Source of the DNA: Dryocola sp051307055
GTDB taxonomy: Bacteria; Pseudomonadota; Gammaproteobacteria; Enterobacterales; Enterobacteriaceae
Reading direction: 5' to 3'
Length of the DNA: 64,000 nt
NCBI RefSeq assembly: GCF_051307055.1
Contig: NZ_CP149994.1
Location: forward strand, 3,348,001 to 3,412,000
Positions 27,355 to 34,846 of the stretch are shown here, piece after piece; positions within the stretch are counted from its first letter, which is position 1, and every line of letters begins with the position of its first letter. The notes beneath the pieces were generated by a model. The model did not search any database. It saw only the letters and a list, made by a program, of their open reading frames with translations, and was not told where the DNA came from. A program made the translations under genes and the position numbers.

Positions 27355-27670
27355 GCTTGATTAGATTCCAGTAGCAAAGGGTGCCGTTTTTAACGTTCAA
27401 CGGTAAAAAGCATTCATGGGGTAAGGTTAACCAGCTGGATAATAACAATTAAAGAAGGGATGGAAATAACAAATAACCAAAATGACTAACCGCTTTTTCG
27501 GGTAATACATAACATCAAAATAGATTAATCAACTAATTGATATTAAACAAATTAATTTCAAAAAAGCGATAGTCGCCGTCGGCAGGACAAAGATGACCGC
27601 TTTAGTTAATGCGTAAAATAATGGATTCCGGTACTATGCGGCGGTTTTTCGCCCTACTGAGACTGCAACA
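27355..27670. other. Divergent cysJ / queD intergenic region
   Basis: A gene-free stretch of 316 bases, very A/T-rich from about 27460 to 27580. By family knowledge it should hold the CysB-activated promoter of cysJIH on the minus strand and the queD promoter on the plus strand. I cannot place the CysB sites with confidence and see no riboswitch-like fold before queD. Confidence 0.5.
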
Positions 27671-28030
27671 ATGGCAACCACCCTGTTTAAAGATTTTACC
27701 TTCGAAGCCGCTCACCGCCTGCCGCACGTGCCGGAAGGCCATAAGTGCGGTCGCCTGCATGGCCACTCGTTTATGGTGCGCCTGGAAATTACCGGCGAGG
27801 TCGATGCGTATACGGGCTGGATTATGGATTTTTCCGAACTGAAGGCGGCGTTTAAGCCCACTTACGACAGGCTGGATCATTACTATCTGAATGATATTCC
27901 GGGCCTTGAGAATCCAACCAGCGAAGTGCTGGCAAAATGGATTTGGGATGAGATGAAACCGCTTGTGCCGCTTCTTAGCGCGGTGATGGTGAAAGAAACC
28001 TGTACCGCAGGCTGCGTTTATAAAGGTTAA
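27671..28030 (+). CDS. queD: 6-carboxy-5,6,7,8-tetrahydropterin synthase QueD
   Basis: First committed step from dihydroneopterin triphosphate toward queuosine (preQ0). Of 119 residues, zinc ligands lie in FEAAHRL and GRLHGHSF, and the catalytic Cys is in the GHKCGRLHG loop. C-terminal VMVKETCTAGCVYKG matches E. coli. Convergent with queE, its pathway partner, and followed by the hairpin element described separately. Confidence 0.96.
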   Translation: MATTLFKDFTFEAAHRLPHVPEGHKCGRLHGHSFMVRLEITGEVDAYTGWIMDFSELKAAFKPTYDRLDHYYLNDIPGLENPTSEVLAKWIWDEMKPLVPLLSAVMVKETCTAGCVYKG

Positions 28031-28033
28031 AAA

Positions 28034-28053
28034 AAGGCACCGGAAGGTGCCTT
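28034..28053 (-). terminator. Hairpin terminator for queE (lies just after the queD stop)
   Basis: Stem GGCACC (28036-28041), loop GGAA, stem GGTGCC (28046-28051). The uninterrupted run of T follows the stem only when read on the minus strand, so it is a good terminator for the queE transcript, although it lies next to the end of queD. Confidence 0.7.
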
Positions 28054-28054
28054 C

Positions 28055-28150
28055 AGATTGATGGCCTCCCCGAAAACACGGTTTTCGGGGGTTTGGGGTA
28101 AACCAGCAGATATGATCCTTTATTTTTAAAAGTACCGGCAAAGTAACTTT
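28055..28150 (+). repeat. Unnamed hairpin repeat, copy A
   Basis: It contains a perfect 10-bp stem (CCCCGAAAAC, 28068-28077; GTTTTCGGGG, 28081-28090; loop ACG), then AAACCAGCAGATATGATCCT and a T/A-rich tail with AAAGTACCGGCAAAG. The same order of hairpin, AAACCAGAAGATAGAATCCT-like block and GAAAGTA tail recurs after sdaB (60825-60925) and, more diverged, after ppnN (57515-57590). I do not recognise it as REP, ERIC or another named family. Confidence 0.6.
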
Positions 28151-28178
28151 TAACATCTGAGAAATTTATCAGCTGAAT

Positions 28179-28203
28179 CAAGGCACCTTCCGGTGCCTTT
28201 TTA
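28179..28203 (+). terminator. Hairpin terminator for queD (lies just before the queE stop)
   Basis: Stem GGCACC, loop TTCC, stem GGTGCC followed by a T-run on the plus strand. It is the exact reverse complement of the hairpin at 28034-28053. The queD and queE transcripts would therefore overlap by about 150 bases in their 3' ends. Confidence 0.75.
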
Positions 28204-28875
28204 CTAGGCGATATTCAGGTACTTATGCGTCTGCATCGAAAGCCGCCAGTTGCGGGCGATACAGGTTTCAATGCACAGACGGGTGGCGTCTTCTTTCTGG
28301 CTGATGGGCTGCAGCGCGATAATGCGATTTTTGTCGTCATGCAGCGTTCTTAGCAGCTCGTCTAACGCCTCGATGTCGCGCATGCGCCCAACGGGATGTT
28401 TGATTTCGTCCGCTCTTTCCAGCGCCTGAGGAAGGATGTCGTAGCCGCCGCGCATATTCACCTTCGGCGACACCGTAACCCACGTCGCCGCCGTGCAGCG
28501 GACGTCATGCGTGCCGCTGGTTTCAATCTGGCAGCTAAAGCCGTGGTGCTCCAGCAGCGTCGTTAAAGGTTGGAGATCGTGGATACAGGGCTCGCCGCCG
28601 GTGATGACTACGTGGCGGGCGGTATAGCCCTGGCGCTGCATCACGGCCAGCAAATCTTCCGGGCCTGCCGCGCCCCATTTATCGCTCTCTTTGGTTTTGG
28701 CCAGAATGCTGAACAGAGACACTTCACGATCCGCGAGTTTATCCCAGGTGTGTTTGGTATCGCACCACGCGCAGCCCACCGGGCAGCCCTGCAGGCGAAT
28801 AAAGACGGCGGGCACACCGGTAAAATAGCCCTCCCCTTGCAGGGTCTGGAACATCTCGTTAATCGGGTACTGCAT
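28204..28875 (-). CDS. queE: 7-carboxy-7-deazaguanine synthase QueE
   Basis: A radical-SAM enzyme that rearranges carboxytetrahydropterin to carboxydeazaguanine in queuosine synthesis. Of 223 residues, the cluster motif is CPVGCAWCDTKHTW (CX3CX2C), and the N-terminal NEMFQTLQGEGYFTGVPAVF and VVITGGEPCIHDL are family blocks. In E. coli the protein also blocks division under some stresses. Convergent with queD. Confidence 0.97.
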   Translation of the reverse strand: MQYPINEMFQTLQGEGYFTGVPAVFIRLQGCPVGCAWCDTKHTWDKLADREVSLFSILAKTKESDKWGAAGPEDLLAVMQRQGYTARHVVITGGEPCIHDLQPLTTLLEHHGFSCQIETSGTHDVRCTAATWVTVSPKVNMRGGYDILPQALERADEIKHPVGRMRDIEALDELLRTLHDDKNRIIALQPISQKEDATRLCIETCIARNWRLSMQTHKYLNIA

Positions 28876-28943
28876 AATTATCTCTGGAATAGTCGTAAAG
28901 ATTAATTATCGCAGAACTGGCGGCTGAGATCATGTTTAAAGGG

Positions 28944-28980
28944 GTGGCCGGCTCAATCGGGGGGCGATCGAGCCGGCCAC
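28944..28980. terminator. Strong hairpin between nanE and queE
   Basis: A perfect 11-bp G/C-rich stem (GTGGCCGGCTC, 28944-28954; GAGCCGGCCAC, 28970-28980) with a 15-base loop. It lies 8 bases beyond the end of the minus-strand nanE operon, and only a weak T-run (CCCCTTTAAA) follows. Probably the operon's terminator or an mRNA end-stabilising hairpin. Confidence 0.55.
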
Positions 28981-28987
28981 GCCATGA

Positions 28988-29686
28988 TTACTCTGAGGTA
29001 ACCATGGCGTTTACGAAGCGGCGTGTTATCTGCTGCGGACGGGTTATCGCCCCGCCGACCACCACCGCATGAGCGCCCAGCTCCAGGCAACGTGCCGCCA
29101 TTGCAGGCGTTTCCACATTGCCTTCCGCAATCACCGGCACCTTAACCGCAGCCAGGACATCGCGCAGGAACTGACAATCGTTGTTCGCCAGTATTTGCCC
29201 TTTAGTTTCCGTGGTGTAGCCGTGCAGCGTGGTGCCAACGCAGTCAAAACCGATTTCTGCGGCGTAGCGCGCTTCATCAACCGTGGCGATATCTGCCATC
29301 AGCAACAGCTCCGGATAACGCTTACGCACCGCTTCGACCAGCCCGCGCAAATCCAGATCGCCCGGGCGTTTATGGCCCGTAGCATCCATCGCAATCATTG
29401 CCGGGTTGACCGCCATCAGCTCATCCACCTCTTTAAGGGTTGCCGTGATGTAAACATCGCTGCCCGGATAGTCGCGTTTGATGATGGCGATAACGGGAAG
29501 ATCGACAAGCTCCATAATGGTTTTTACGTCGATCAGGCTGTTGGCGCGAATCGCCGATGCGCCTCCCTGAGCGGCGGCCAGCGCCATACGCGACATGATA
29601 AACGGGCTATGCAGCGGTTCGTTATCCAGCGCCTGGCAGGAGACGATGAGCTTTCCCTCAATTTGCGACAGCATGGAAGGTTTCAT
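28988..29686 (-). CDS. nanE: N-acylglucosamine/N-acetylmannosamine-6-phosphate 2-epimerase
   Basis: Converts N-acetylmannosamine-6-phosphate to N-acetylglucosamine-6-phosphate. Of 232 residues, it is a TIM barrel with the NanE motifs GGASAIRANSLIDVKTI, IAIIKRDYPGSDVYITAT and VIAEGNVETP, plus AVVVGGAITRP. Its start overlaps the end of the PTS gene by 4 bases (ATGA), so permease and epimerase are co-translated. No other sialic-acid genes (nanA, nanT, nanK) are nearby. The PTS would deliver ManNAc already phosphorylated, which removes the need for a kinase (inference). Confidence 0.88.
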   Translation of the reverse strand: MKPSMLSQIEGKLIVSCQALDNEPLHSPFIMSRMALAAAQGGASAIRANSLIDVKTIMELVDLPVIAIIKRDYPGSDVYITATLKEVDELMAVNPAMIAMDATGHKRPGDLDLRGLVEAVRKRYPELLLMADIATVDEARYAAEIGFDCVGTTLHGYTTETKGQILANNDCQFLRDVLAAVKVPVIAEGNVETPAMAARCLELGAHAVVVGGAITRPQQITRRFVNAMVTSE

Positions 29687-31239
29687 GGGGCAAGGATCTC
29701 CTCTACTTCATTTTTGATAATGGTTACATGCGGGCCATAAATCACCTGCACGCCGTTCCCACGGCGGATCACCGCTCGCGCGCCGGTTTCTTTTAGCAAA
29801 GCTTCGTCGATAAGCGTGCCGTCATGCAACGTGACGCGTAGCCGTGTGGCGCAGCAATCCAGCTCAGCAATATTCTCTTTACCGCCCAGCGCTATGATGA
29901 CCTGCACAGGACGTTCGCCCGCGGCAACCTGTACGCTTTCAGCGGTGACCTCTTCACGACCGGGCGTTTTAAAGTTGAAGCGCGTAATAACAAAGCGGAA
30001 GGTGAAGTAATAAAGGAAGAACCACGGAATACCGACCAGCGGCACAAACATCCAGTTGGTCTTCGCTTCGCCCTGCAGCACGCCAAACAGAATAAAGTCG
30101 ATAAAGCCGCCGGAGAACGTCTGGCCGATGGTGATGTGCAGAATATGCGCCAGCATAAAGGCCAGCCCGTCAAACGCCGCGTGAATCACGTACAGCACCG
30201 GGGCGATAAACAGGAACGAGAACTCAATCGGCTCGGTGATTCCGGTAAGGAAAGAGGTCAGCGCCGCGGAGATCAACAGCCCGGCCACCCGCTTACGGTT
30301 TTCCGGCTTAGCCATGTGATACATCGCAAGACAGGCGCCAGGCAGGCCAAACATCATGGTGATAAAGCGGCCGGACATAAAGCGCGCGGTGCCGATATAA
30401 AACTGCTGGGTATTCGGATCGCCAAGCTGGGCGAAGAAAATACGCTGTGTGCCTTCCACCAGCTGGCCGTTAATCATCTCGCTGCCGCCAAGCGCGGTGG
30501 TCCAGAAAGGTAAATAGAAGATATGGTGCAGGCCGAACGGGCCGAGCATACGCAGCACAAATCCGTAGATAAAGGTGCCAAAGTAGCCGGTGGCGTCCAC
30601 CAGACCGCCCATGCCGAAAATGAGCTTCTGGAAATGCGGCCAGACCACGGTCATTACCGCGCCGACCAGAATCGCCGCCAGCGAGCTGACTATCGGCACA
30701 AAACGCGATCCGCCAAAGAAGCCGAGGGACTGGGGCAGCGCGATCTTGTTATAGCGATTATGCAAAAGCGACGTGACGAGACCGATAACAACCCCGCCGA
30801 ACACGCCGGTTTCAAGCGTCTGCGTGCCAAGCGCCATTCCCTGCCCCACCGCGCCGGGATTCGTCGTCGCCAGCACGCCGCTCAGCGTCAGCAGCGCATT
30901 AATGGTTGCGTTCATCACCAGATAAGCCAGCAGCGAGGCCAGTCCCGCGGTGCCCTTATCGCCTTTCGCCAGCCCTACCGCGACGCCAACCGCAAACAGA
31001 ACCGCGAGGTTGGCAAACACAATCGACCCGGCGCTTGCCATGATGGTGAAAATACCCTGCAGCCATGCAACGTCAAGGAAAGGGTAAGCCGTAATGGTGT
31101 TGGGATTGGACAACGCGCCGCCGATGCCCAGCAGCAGACCCGCCGCAGGCAGCACCGCGACCGGCAGCATAAAGGATTTTCCAAACCGCTGGGCCTTCTC
31201 GAACCAGGCCCCTGATGATGCGCCGCTGAATAGTGACAT
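29683..31239 (-). CDS. PTS sugar transporter EIICB, glucose/N-acetylglucosamine family (probable amino-sugar)
   Basis: Of 518 residues, an N-terminal EIIC membrane domain of about 400 residues (FMLPVAVLPAAGLLLGIGGA, GITEPIEFSFLFIAPVLY) is followed by an EIIB domain with the phosphocysteine in ELDCCATRLRVTL. There is no EIIA domain, so it must borrow a glucose-type EIIA (Crr). It is co-translated with nanE and divergent from an RpiR regulator. N-acetylmannosamine is therefore the likely substrate; specificity is inferred from context only, and MurNAc or another amino sugar is possible. GGGGAGAAAATTT precedes the ATG. Confidence 0.85.
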   Translation of the reverse strand: MSLFSGASSGAWFEKAQRFGKSFMLPVAVLPAAGLLLGIGGALSNPNTITAYPFLDVAWLQGIFTIMASAGSIVFANLAVLFAVGVAVGLAKGDKGTAGLASLLAYLVMNATINALLTLSGVLATTNPGAVGQGMALGTQTLETGVFGGVVIGLVTSLLHNRYNKIALPQSLGFFGGSRFVPIVSSLAAILVGAVMTVVWPHFQKLIFGMGGLVDATGYFGTFIYGFVLRMLGPFGLHHIFYLPFWTTALGGSEMINGQLVEGTQRIFFAQLGDPNTQQFYIGTARFMSGRFITMMFGLPGACLAMYHMAKPENRKRVAGLLISAALTSFLTGITEPIEFSFLFIAPVLYVIHAAFDGLAFMLAHILHITIGQTFSGGFIDFILFGVLQGEAKTNWMFVPLVGIPWFFLYYFTFRFVITRFNFKTPGREEVTAESVQVAAGERPVQVIIALGGKENIAELDCCATRLRVTLHDGTLIDEALLKETGARAVIRRGNGVQVIYGPHVTIIKNEVEEILAP

Positions 31240-31265
31240 AAATTTTCTCCCCGCCCTTCTGTTGT

Positions 31266-31281
31266 GGTGAAAATTTTTACC
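31266..31281. promoter_or_regulatory. Palindromic operator 1 in the PTS/rpiR divergent region
   Basis: GGTGAAAATTTTTACC is an almost perfect inverted repeat 26 bases before the PTS start codon. With a similar site 33 bases away it probably binds the RpiR-type regulator encoded next door. Confidence 0.55.
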
Positions 31282-31298
31282 ATAATAAACTCATAGTC

Positions 31299-31313
31299 AT
31301 GAAAATTTCCACC
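31299..31313. promoter_or_regulatory. Palindromic operator 2 in the PTS/rpiR divergent region
   Basis: ATGAAAATTTCCACC reads on the other strand as GGTGGAAATTTTCAT, a second copy of the GGTGAAAATTTT half-pattern. The two centres lie about three helical turns apart, so they face the same side of the DNA. Confidence 0.5.
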
Positions 31314-31316
31314 ATC

Positions 31317-31337
31317 ATTACGATCGCGATCACATTT
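31317..31337. promoter_or_regulatory. Putative CRP-cAMP site
   Basis: ATTACGATCGCGATCACATTT matches most positions of the CRP consensus, with a perfect right half (GATCACATTT). It suits catabolite control of the sugar operon on the minus strand and possibly of the regulator. Confidence 0.5.
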
Positions 31338-31404
31338 AATCGAATCTGCTGGCACAGCACGGGGCCTTTCCGCCACACTAGGCGCAGTTTGAACAGGAAG
31401 CGGA

Positions 31405-32241
31405 ATGGGTTCGATGACGGAAAATGAAAATATATTGCTGCACCTGCGCCAGGGCCTTCCGGGCTACAGCCCAACGCTGCAAAAGCTCGGGGATTTTATC
31501 CTTGCCCAGCCGCAGAAGGTGCTGTACCTGACGATCACCGAGCTGGCGCGGGAAAGCGAAACCAGCGAGGCAAGCGTTACCCGCCTGTGCCGCCATTTAA
31601 GCTGTAAGGGCTATACCGAGTTCAAAATGGCGGTAGCGCTGGATATTCAGCAAAACCAGCCCGCCGCTGCGGTCAGCGAAGACAGTATTGACGAGCTGGT
31701 TGAAGAGTCCGTGCAGGCGCTGCGGGATACCGGAAAACTCATCAACCGCGATGTGCTTAAGCAGGCGGGACTTGCGCTGCACGAGGCGACATCCGTGCAG
31801 ATTTACGGCGTTGCCGCCAGCGCAATCATGGGCGATTACCTGCACTATAAGCTGCTGCGCCTGGGCAAGTCAGCTCAGCTTTTCAGCGACATGCACCGTG
31901 CGGCGATGAATGCCGCTACGCTTGGCGAGCGTGATCTGGTGGTGGCGATCTCCAGTTCCGGTTCGACGAAGGATCTACTGCATGTGGTGAAGCTCGCCAA
32001 AAAGCGCAGCGCGCGCGTGCTGCTGCTGAGCAATACGCTTCGCAGCCCTCTGGCCGATCTTGCCGACTTTCTGCTGGTGGCGGCCAAGCCCGAAGGTCCG
32101 CTCAGCGCAGGCTCGCTGAACGCTAAAGTTGGCGCGATGCTGCTGGCTGAAGTGCTGATCGGGGAGCTGCTCTCCCACGATAGCCGCTATGCCTCAGCAA
32201 GCCAGCAGACCGCGAGCGCAACCTTACCGCTGCTTATCTGA
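31405..32241 (+). CDS. RpiR/MurR-family transcriptional regulator
   Basis: Of 278 residues, the N-terminal helix-turn-helix (ITELARESETSEASVTRLCR, about residues 43-62) and a C-terminal SIS sugar-phosphate domain (VQIYGVAASAIMGDYLHYKL; DLVVAISSSGSTKDLLHVVK) are clear. SIS domains in this family bind phosphorylated sugars, here most likely ManNAc-6-P or GlcNAc-6-P (inference). It is divergent from the PTS/nanE operon, with two palindromes between. ATG at 31414 is an alternative start; the AGGAAGCGGA ribosome site favours 31405. Confidence 0.85.
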   Translation: MGSMTENENILLHLRQGLPGYSPTLQKLGDFILAQPQKVLYLTITELARESETSEASVTRLCRHLSCKGYTEFKMAVALDIQQNQPAAAVSEDSIDELVEESVQALRDTGKLINRDVLKQAGLALHEATSVQIYGVAASAIMGDYLHYKLLRLGKSAQLFSDMHRAAMNAATLGERDLVVAISSSGSTKDLLHVVKLAKKRSARVLLLSNTLRSPLADLADFLLVAAKPEGPLSAGSLNAKVGAMLLAEVLIGELLSHDSRYASASQQTASATLPLLI

Positions 32242-32284
32242 AACGGCCGGGAAAGCGCGGTCACCATCGGTTGTTCGGTACGGT

Positions 32285-33301
32285 TTATTTTTTCGCTTTA
32301 AAATCGATGACCATCCGGCCTTTGATTTTGCCGCTTTCCATTTCGTGAAAGATATCGTTGATATCCTCAAGCGGACGCAGAGTGACTTTCGGCGTAACTT
32401 TGCCTTCCGCGGCGAACTGGAAAGCTTCGGCCAGATCCTGACGCGTGCCGACCAGCGAACCGACAACCTCAATGCCGTCTAACACCAGGCGTGGAATATT
32501 CAGGCTCATGGACTCCGACGGCAGACCGACCGCGACAATACGCCCTCCGGCGCGCACGGCGTCAACGGCTGAGTTAAATGCGGCTTTCGCCACCGCTGTA
32601 ACTACCGCGGCATGAGCGCCGCCGGTTTTTTCCTGGATAATTTTCGCCGCATCTTCACTGCGTGAGTTAATCACCAGATCCGCCCCGCTCTCTTTAGCGA
32701 AGTCGAGCTGCGCATCGTTAACGTCGATGGCGATGACTTTAGCATTGAAGACGTTTTTAGCGTACTGCAGCGCAAGGTTACCAAGACCGCCCAGGCCATA
32801 GATGGCAATCCACTGGCCTGGTTTGATGTTGGCAACCTTCACGGCTTTGTACGTTGTCACGCCCGCACAGGTCACGCTGCTGGCCGCGGCGGATTCAAGA
32901 CCATCCGGGACCTTTACCGCATAATCAGCGACCACAATGCACTCTTCCGCCATGCCGCCGTCTACGGTATAGCCTGCGTTAGTCACGCTGCGGCACAAGG
33001 TTTCATTGCCGCTATTGCAGTATTCGCAGTGGCCGCAGCCACGATAGAACCACGCGACGCTTGCGCGGTCGCCCACTTTCAGCGATGTCACGCCCGGCCC
33101 AATTGATTTAACAACGCCGATGCCTTCATGCCCAAGCGTAGTCCCTGTTACGTCGCCAAAATCGCCGTTTTTCACGTGCAAATCGGTGTGGCAAACGCCG
33201 CAGCACTCCATCGCCAGCAGCGCTTCGCCGTATGCCAGCTCGCGCACAGATTTATCAACAATATCAACAGAATGCTCTTTTGTAACGACAGCAGCTTTCA
33301 T
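32285..33301 (-). CDS. adhP: Zinc-dependent alcohol dehydrogenase AdhP
   Basis: An NAD-dependent, ethanol-preferring dehydrogenase of 338 residues. Zinc ligands are in CCGVCHTDLHV and LGHEGIGVVKSIG. The structural zinc cysteines are in CGHCEYCNSGNETLC, and the NAD fold is in IYGLGGLGNLALQYAK. The start is the MKAAVVTKE methionine with GGGAGATC upstream; a start 21 codons earlier lacks support. It stands alone between the rpiR gene and eno, facing the end of rpiR. Confidence 0.95.
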   Translation of the reverse strand: MKAAVVTKEHSVDIVDKSVRELAYGEALLAMECCGVCHTDLHVKNGDFGDVTGTTLGHEGIGVVKSIGPGVTSLKVGDRASVAWFYRGCGHCEYCNSGNETLCRSVTNAGYTVDGGMAEECIVVADYAVKVPDGLESAAASSVTCAGVTTYKAVKVANIKPGQWIAIYGLGGLGNLALQYAKNVFNAKVIAIDVNDAQLDFAKESGADLVINSRSEDAAKIIQEKTGGAHAAVVTAVAKAAFNSAVDAVRAGGRIVAVGLPSESMSLNIPRLVLDGIEVVGSLVGTRQDLAEAFQFAAEGKVTPKVTLRPLEDINDIFHEMESGKIKGRMVIDFKAKK

Positions 33302-33414
33302 GGCGATCTCCCACTCTACGGTTAATGACCTTATTAGCCTGGATGACCCTATCCGGACGCGCAACTATTCAGCACGGATAAGGCATAGGTCGGGAGACCA
33401 TGAAAATAGTGGAC

Positions 33415-33445
33415 GTAAAAAAACCCGCCGAAGCGGGTTTTTATC
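33415..33445 (-). terminator. Terminator after eno
   Basis: Stem AAACCCGC (33421-33428), loop CGAA, stem GCGGGTTT, with a T-run on the minus strand 25 bases beyond the eno stop. A T-run on the other strand makes it possibly bidirectional. Confidence 0.85.
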
Positions 33446-33469
33446 AGAACCTAAAGCGACAGTAAGAAA

Positions 33470-34765
33470 TTACTGGCCTTTAACTTCTTTCAGACCGTTG
33501 AACGGTGCTGCATCACCCAGCGCTTCTTCGATACGAATCAGCTGGTTGTATTTAGCAACGCGGTCAGAACGGCTCATAGAACCAGTTTTGATCTGGCCTG
33601 CAGCGGTACCCACGGCCAGGTCGGCGATGGTAGCGTCTTCAGTTTCGCCGGAACGGTGAGAGATAACCGCGGTGTAGCCAGCGTCTTTCGCCATTTTGAT
33701 CGCAGCCAGAGTTTCGGTCAGAGAACCAATCTGGTTGAATTTGATCAGGATGGAGTTAGCGATGCCTTTTTCGATACCTTCTTTCAGGATCTTAGTGTTG
33801 GTTACGAACAGGTCATCACCAACCAGCTGCAGCTTGTCGCCCAGTACTTTGGTCTGGTATGCGAAACCGTCCCAGTCAGACTCGTCCAGACCGTCTTCGA
33901 TAGAAACGATTGGGTACTGTTTGGTCAGCTCTTCCAGGAAGTGGGTGAACTCTTCAGAGGTGAAAGCTTTGTTGCCTTCGCCGGCCAGAACGTATTTACC
34001 GTCTTTGTAGAATTCGGAAGCCGCGCAGTCCATAGCCAGAGTAACGTCTTTACCCAGCTCGTAGCCTGCGGCTTTAACCGCTTCAGCGATAACGGCCAGC
34101 GCTTCTGCGTTGGAACCCAGGTTAGGCGCGTAGCCGCCTTCGTCACCAACAGCGGTGCTCATGCCTTTAGATTTCAGAACTTTAGCCAGGTTGTGGAACA
34201 CTTCAGAACCGATACGGATCGCTTCTTTCAGGGTTTTCGCGCCAACAGGCTGGATCATGAATTCCTGGATGTCGACGTTGTTGTCGGCATGTTCGCCGCC
34301 GTTGATGATGTTCATCATAGGCAGTGGCATAGAATATTTGCCCGGCGTGCCGTTCAGTTCAGCGATGTGCGCGTACAGCGGCAGGCCTTTAGAGGCGGCA
34401 GCGGCTTTAGCAGCAGCCAGAGAAACGGCCAGGATGGCGTTTGCACCGAAGTTAGATTTGTTTTCAGTACCGTCGAGATCGATCATGATCTTGTCGATGT
34501 TAGCCTGGTCTTTCGCATCTTTACCCATAACCGCCTGAGCGATTGGGCCGTTTACAGCGGCAACGGCTTTAGTTACGCCTTTACCCATGTAACGAGATTT
34601 GTCGCCATCGCGCAGTTCCAGCGCTTCGCGGGAACCAGTTGAAGCGCCTGATGGTGCTGCAGCCATACCAACGAAACCACCTTCCAGGTGAACTTCAGCT
34701 TCAACAGTCGGGTTACCACGGGAGTCGATGATTTCACGACCGATGACTTTAACGATTTTGGACAT
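33470..34765 (-). CDS. eno: Enolase
   Basis: Interconverts 2-phosphoglycerate and phosphoenolpyruvate and is a scaffold partner of RNase E in the RNA degradosome. It has 431 residues. Magnesium and catalytic residues lie in VGDEGGYAPNLG, IEDGLDESDWDG, VGDDLFVTN and KFNQIGSLTETL. I chose MSKIVKVIGREI as the start, matching E. coli; 15 upstream codons in frame are leader. The C-terminus ends KGQ, slightly shorter than E. coli. Downstream of pyrG on the same strand. Confidence 0.99.
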   Translation of the reverse strand: MSKIVKVIGREIIDSRGNPTVEAEVHLEGGFVGMAAAPSGASTGSREALELRDGDKSRYMGKGVTKAVAAVNGPIAQAVMGKDAKDQANIDKIMIDLDGTENKSNFGANAILAVSLAAAKAAAASKGLPLYAHIAELNGTPGKYSMPLPMMNIINGGEHADNNVDIQEFMIQPVGAKTLKEAIRIGSEVFHNLAKVLKSKGMSTAVGDEGGYAPNLGSNAEALAVIAEAVKAAGYELGKDVTLAMDCAASEFYKDGKYVLAGEGNKAFTSEEFTHFLEELTKQYPIVSIEDGLDESDWDGFAYQTKVLGDKLQLVGDDLFVTNTKILKEGIEKGIANSILIKFNQIGSLTETLAAIKMAKDAGYTAVISHRSGETEDATIADLAVGTAAGQIKTGSMSRSDRVAKYNQLIRIEEALGDAAPFNGLKEVKGQ

Positions 34766-34807
34766 TAGGTTTTCCTCAGTACAAGTTAAACTAAAACTCC
34801 AGACAAA

Positions 34808-34831
34808 CAACGCGCGAAATGTCGCGCGTTG
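34808..34831 (-). terminator. Hairpin in the pyrG-eno intergenic region
   Basis: A perfect 9-bp stem CAACGCGCG / CGCGCGTTG with loop AAATGT lies between the two co-oriented genes. It lacks a clear T-run. It may partly terminate pyrG transcripts or mark a processing site, with eno also using its own promoter. Confidence 0.45.
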
Positions 34832-34846
34832 CCGTTCTAACTTTGC

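Noticed and set aside
27355..27670. Possible preQ1 riboswitch ahead of queD
   Set aside because: No pseudoknot-type motif with the conserved A-rich tail could be found by eye, and enterobacterial queD is not known to have one.
30136..31215. Long plus-strand frames rich in His/Arg/Gln opposite the PTS gene
   Set aside because: They lie antisense to a well-conserved permease and have composition typical of the complement of membrane-protein codons.
33302..33414. Possible REP element between adhP and eno
   Set aside because: CCTATCCGGACGCG looks similar at first, but the facing palindrome is missing.
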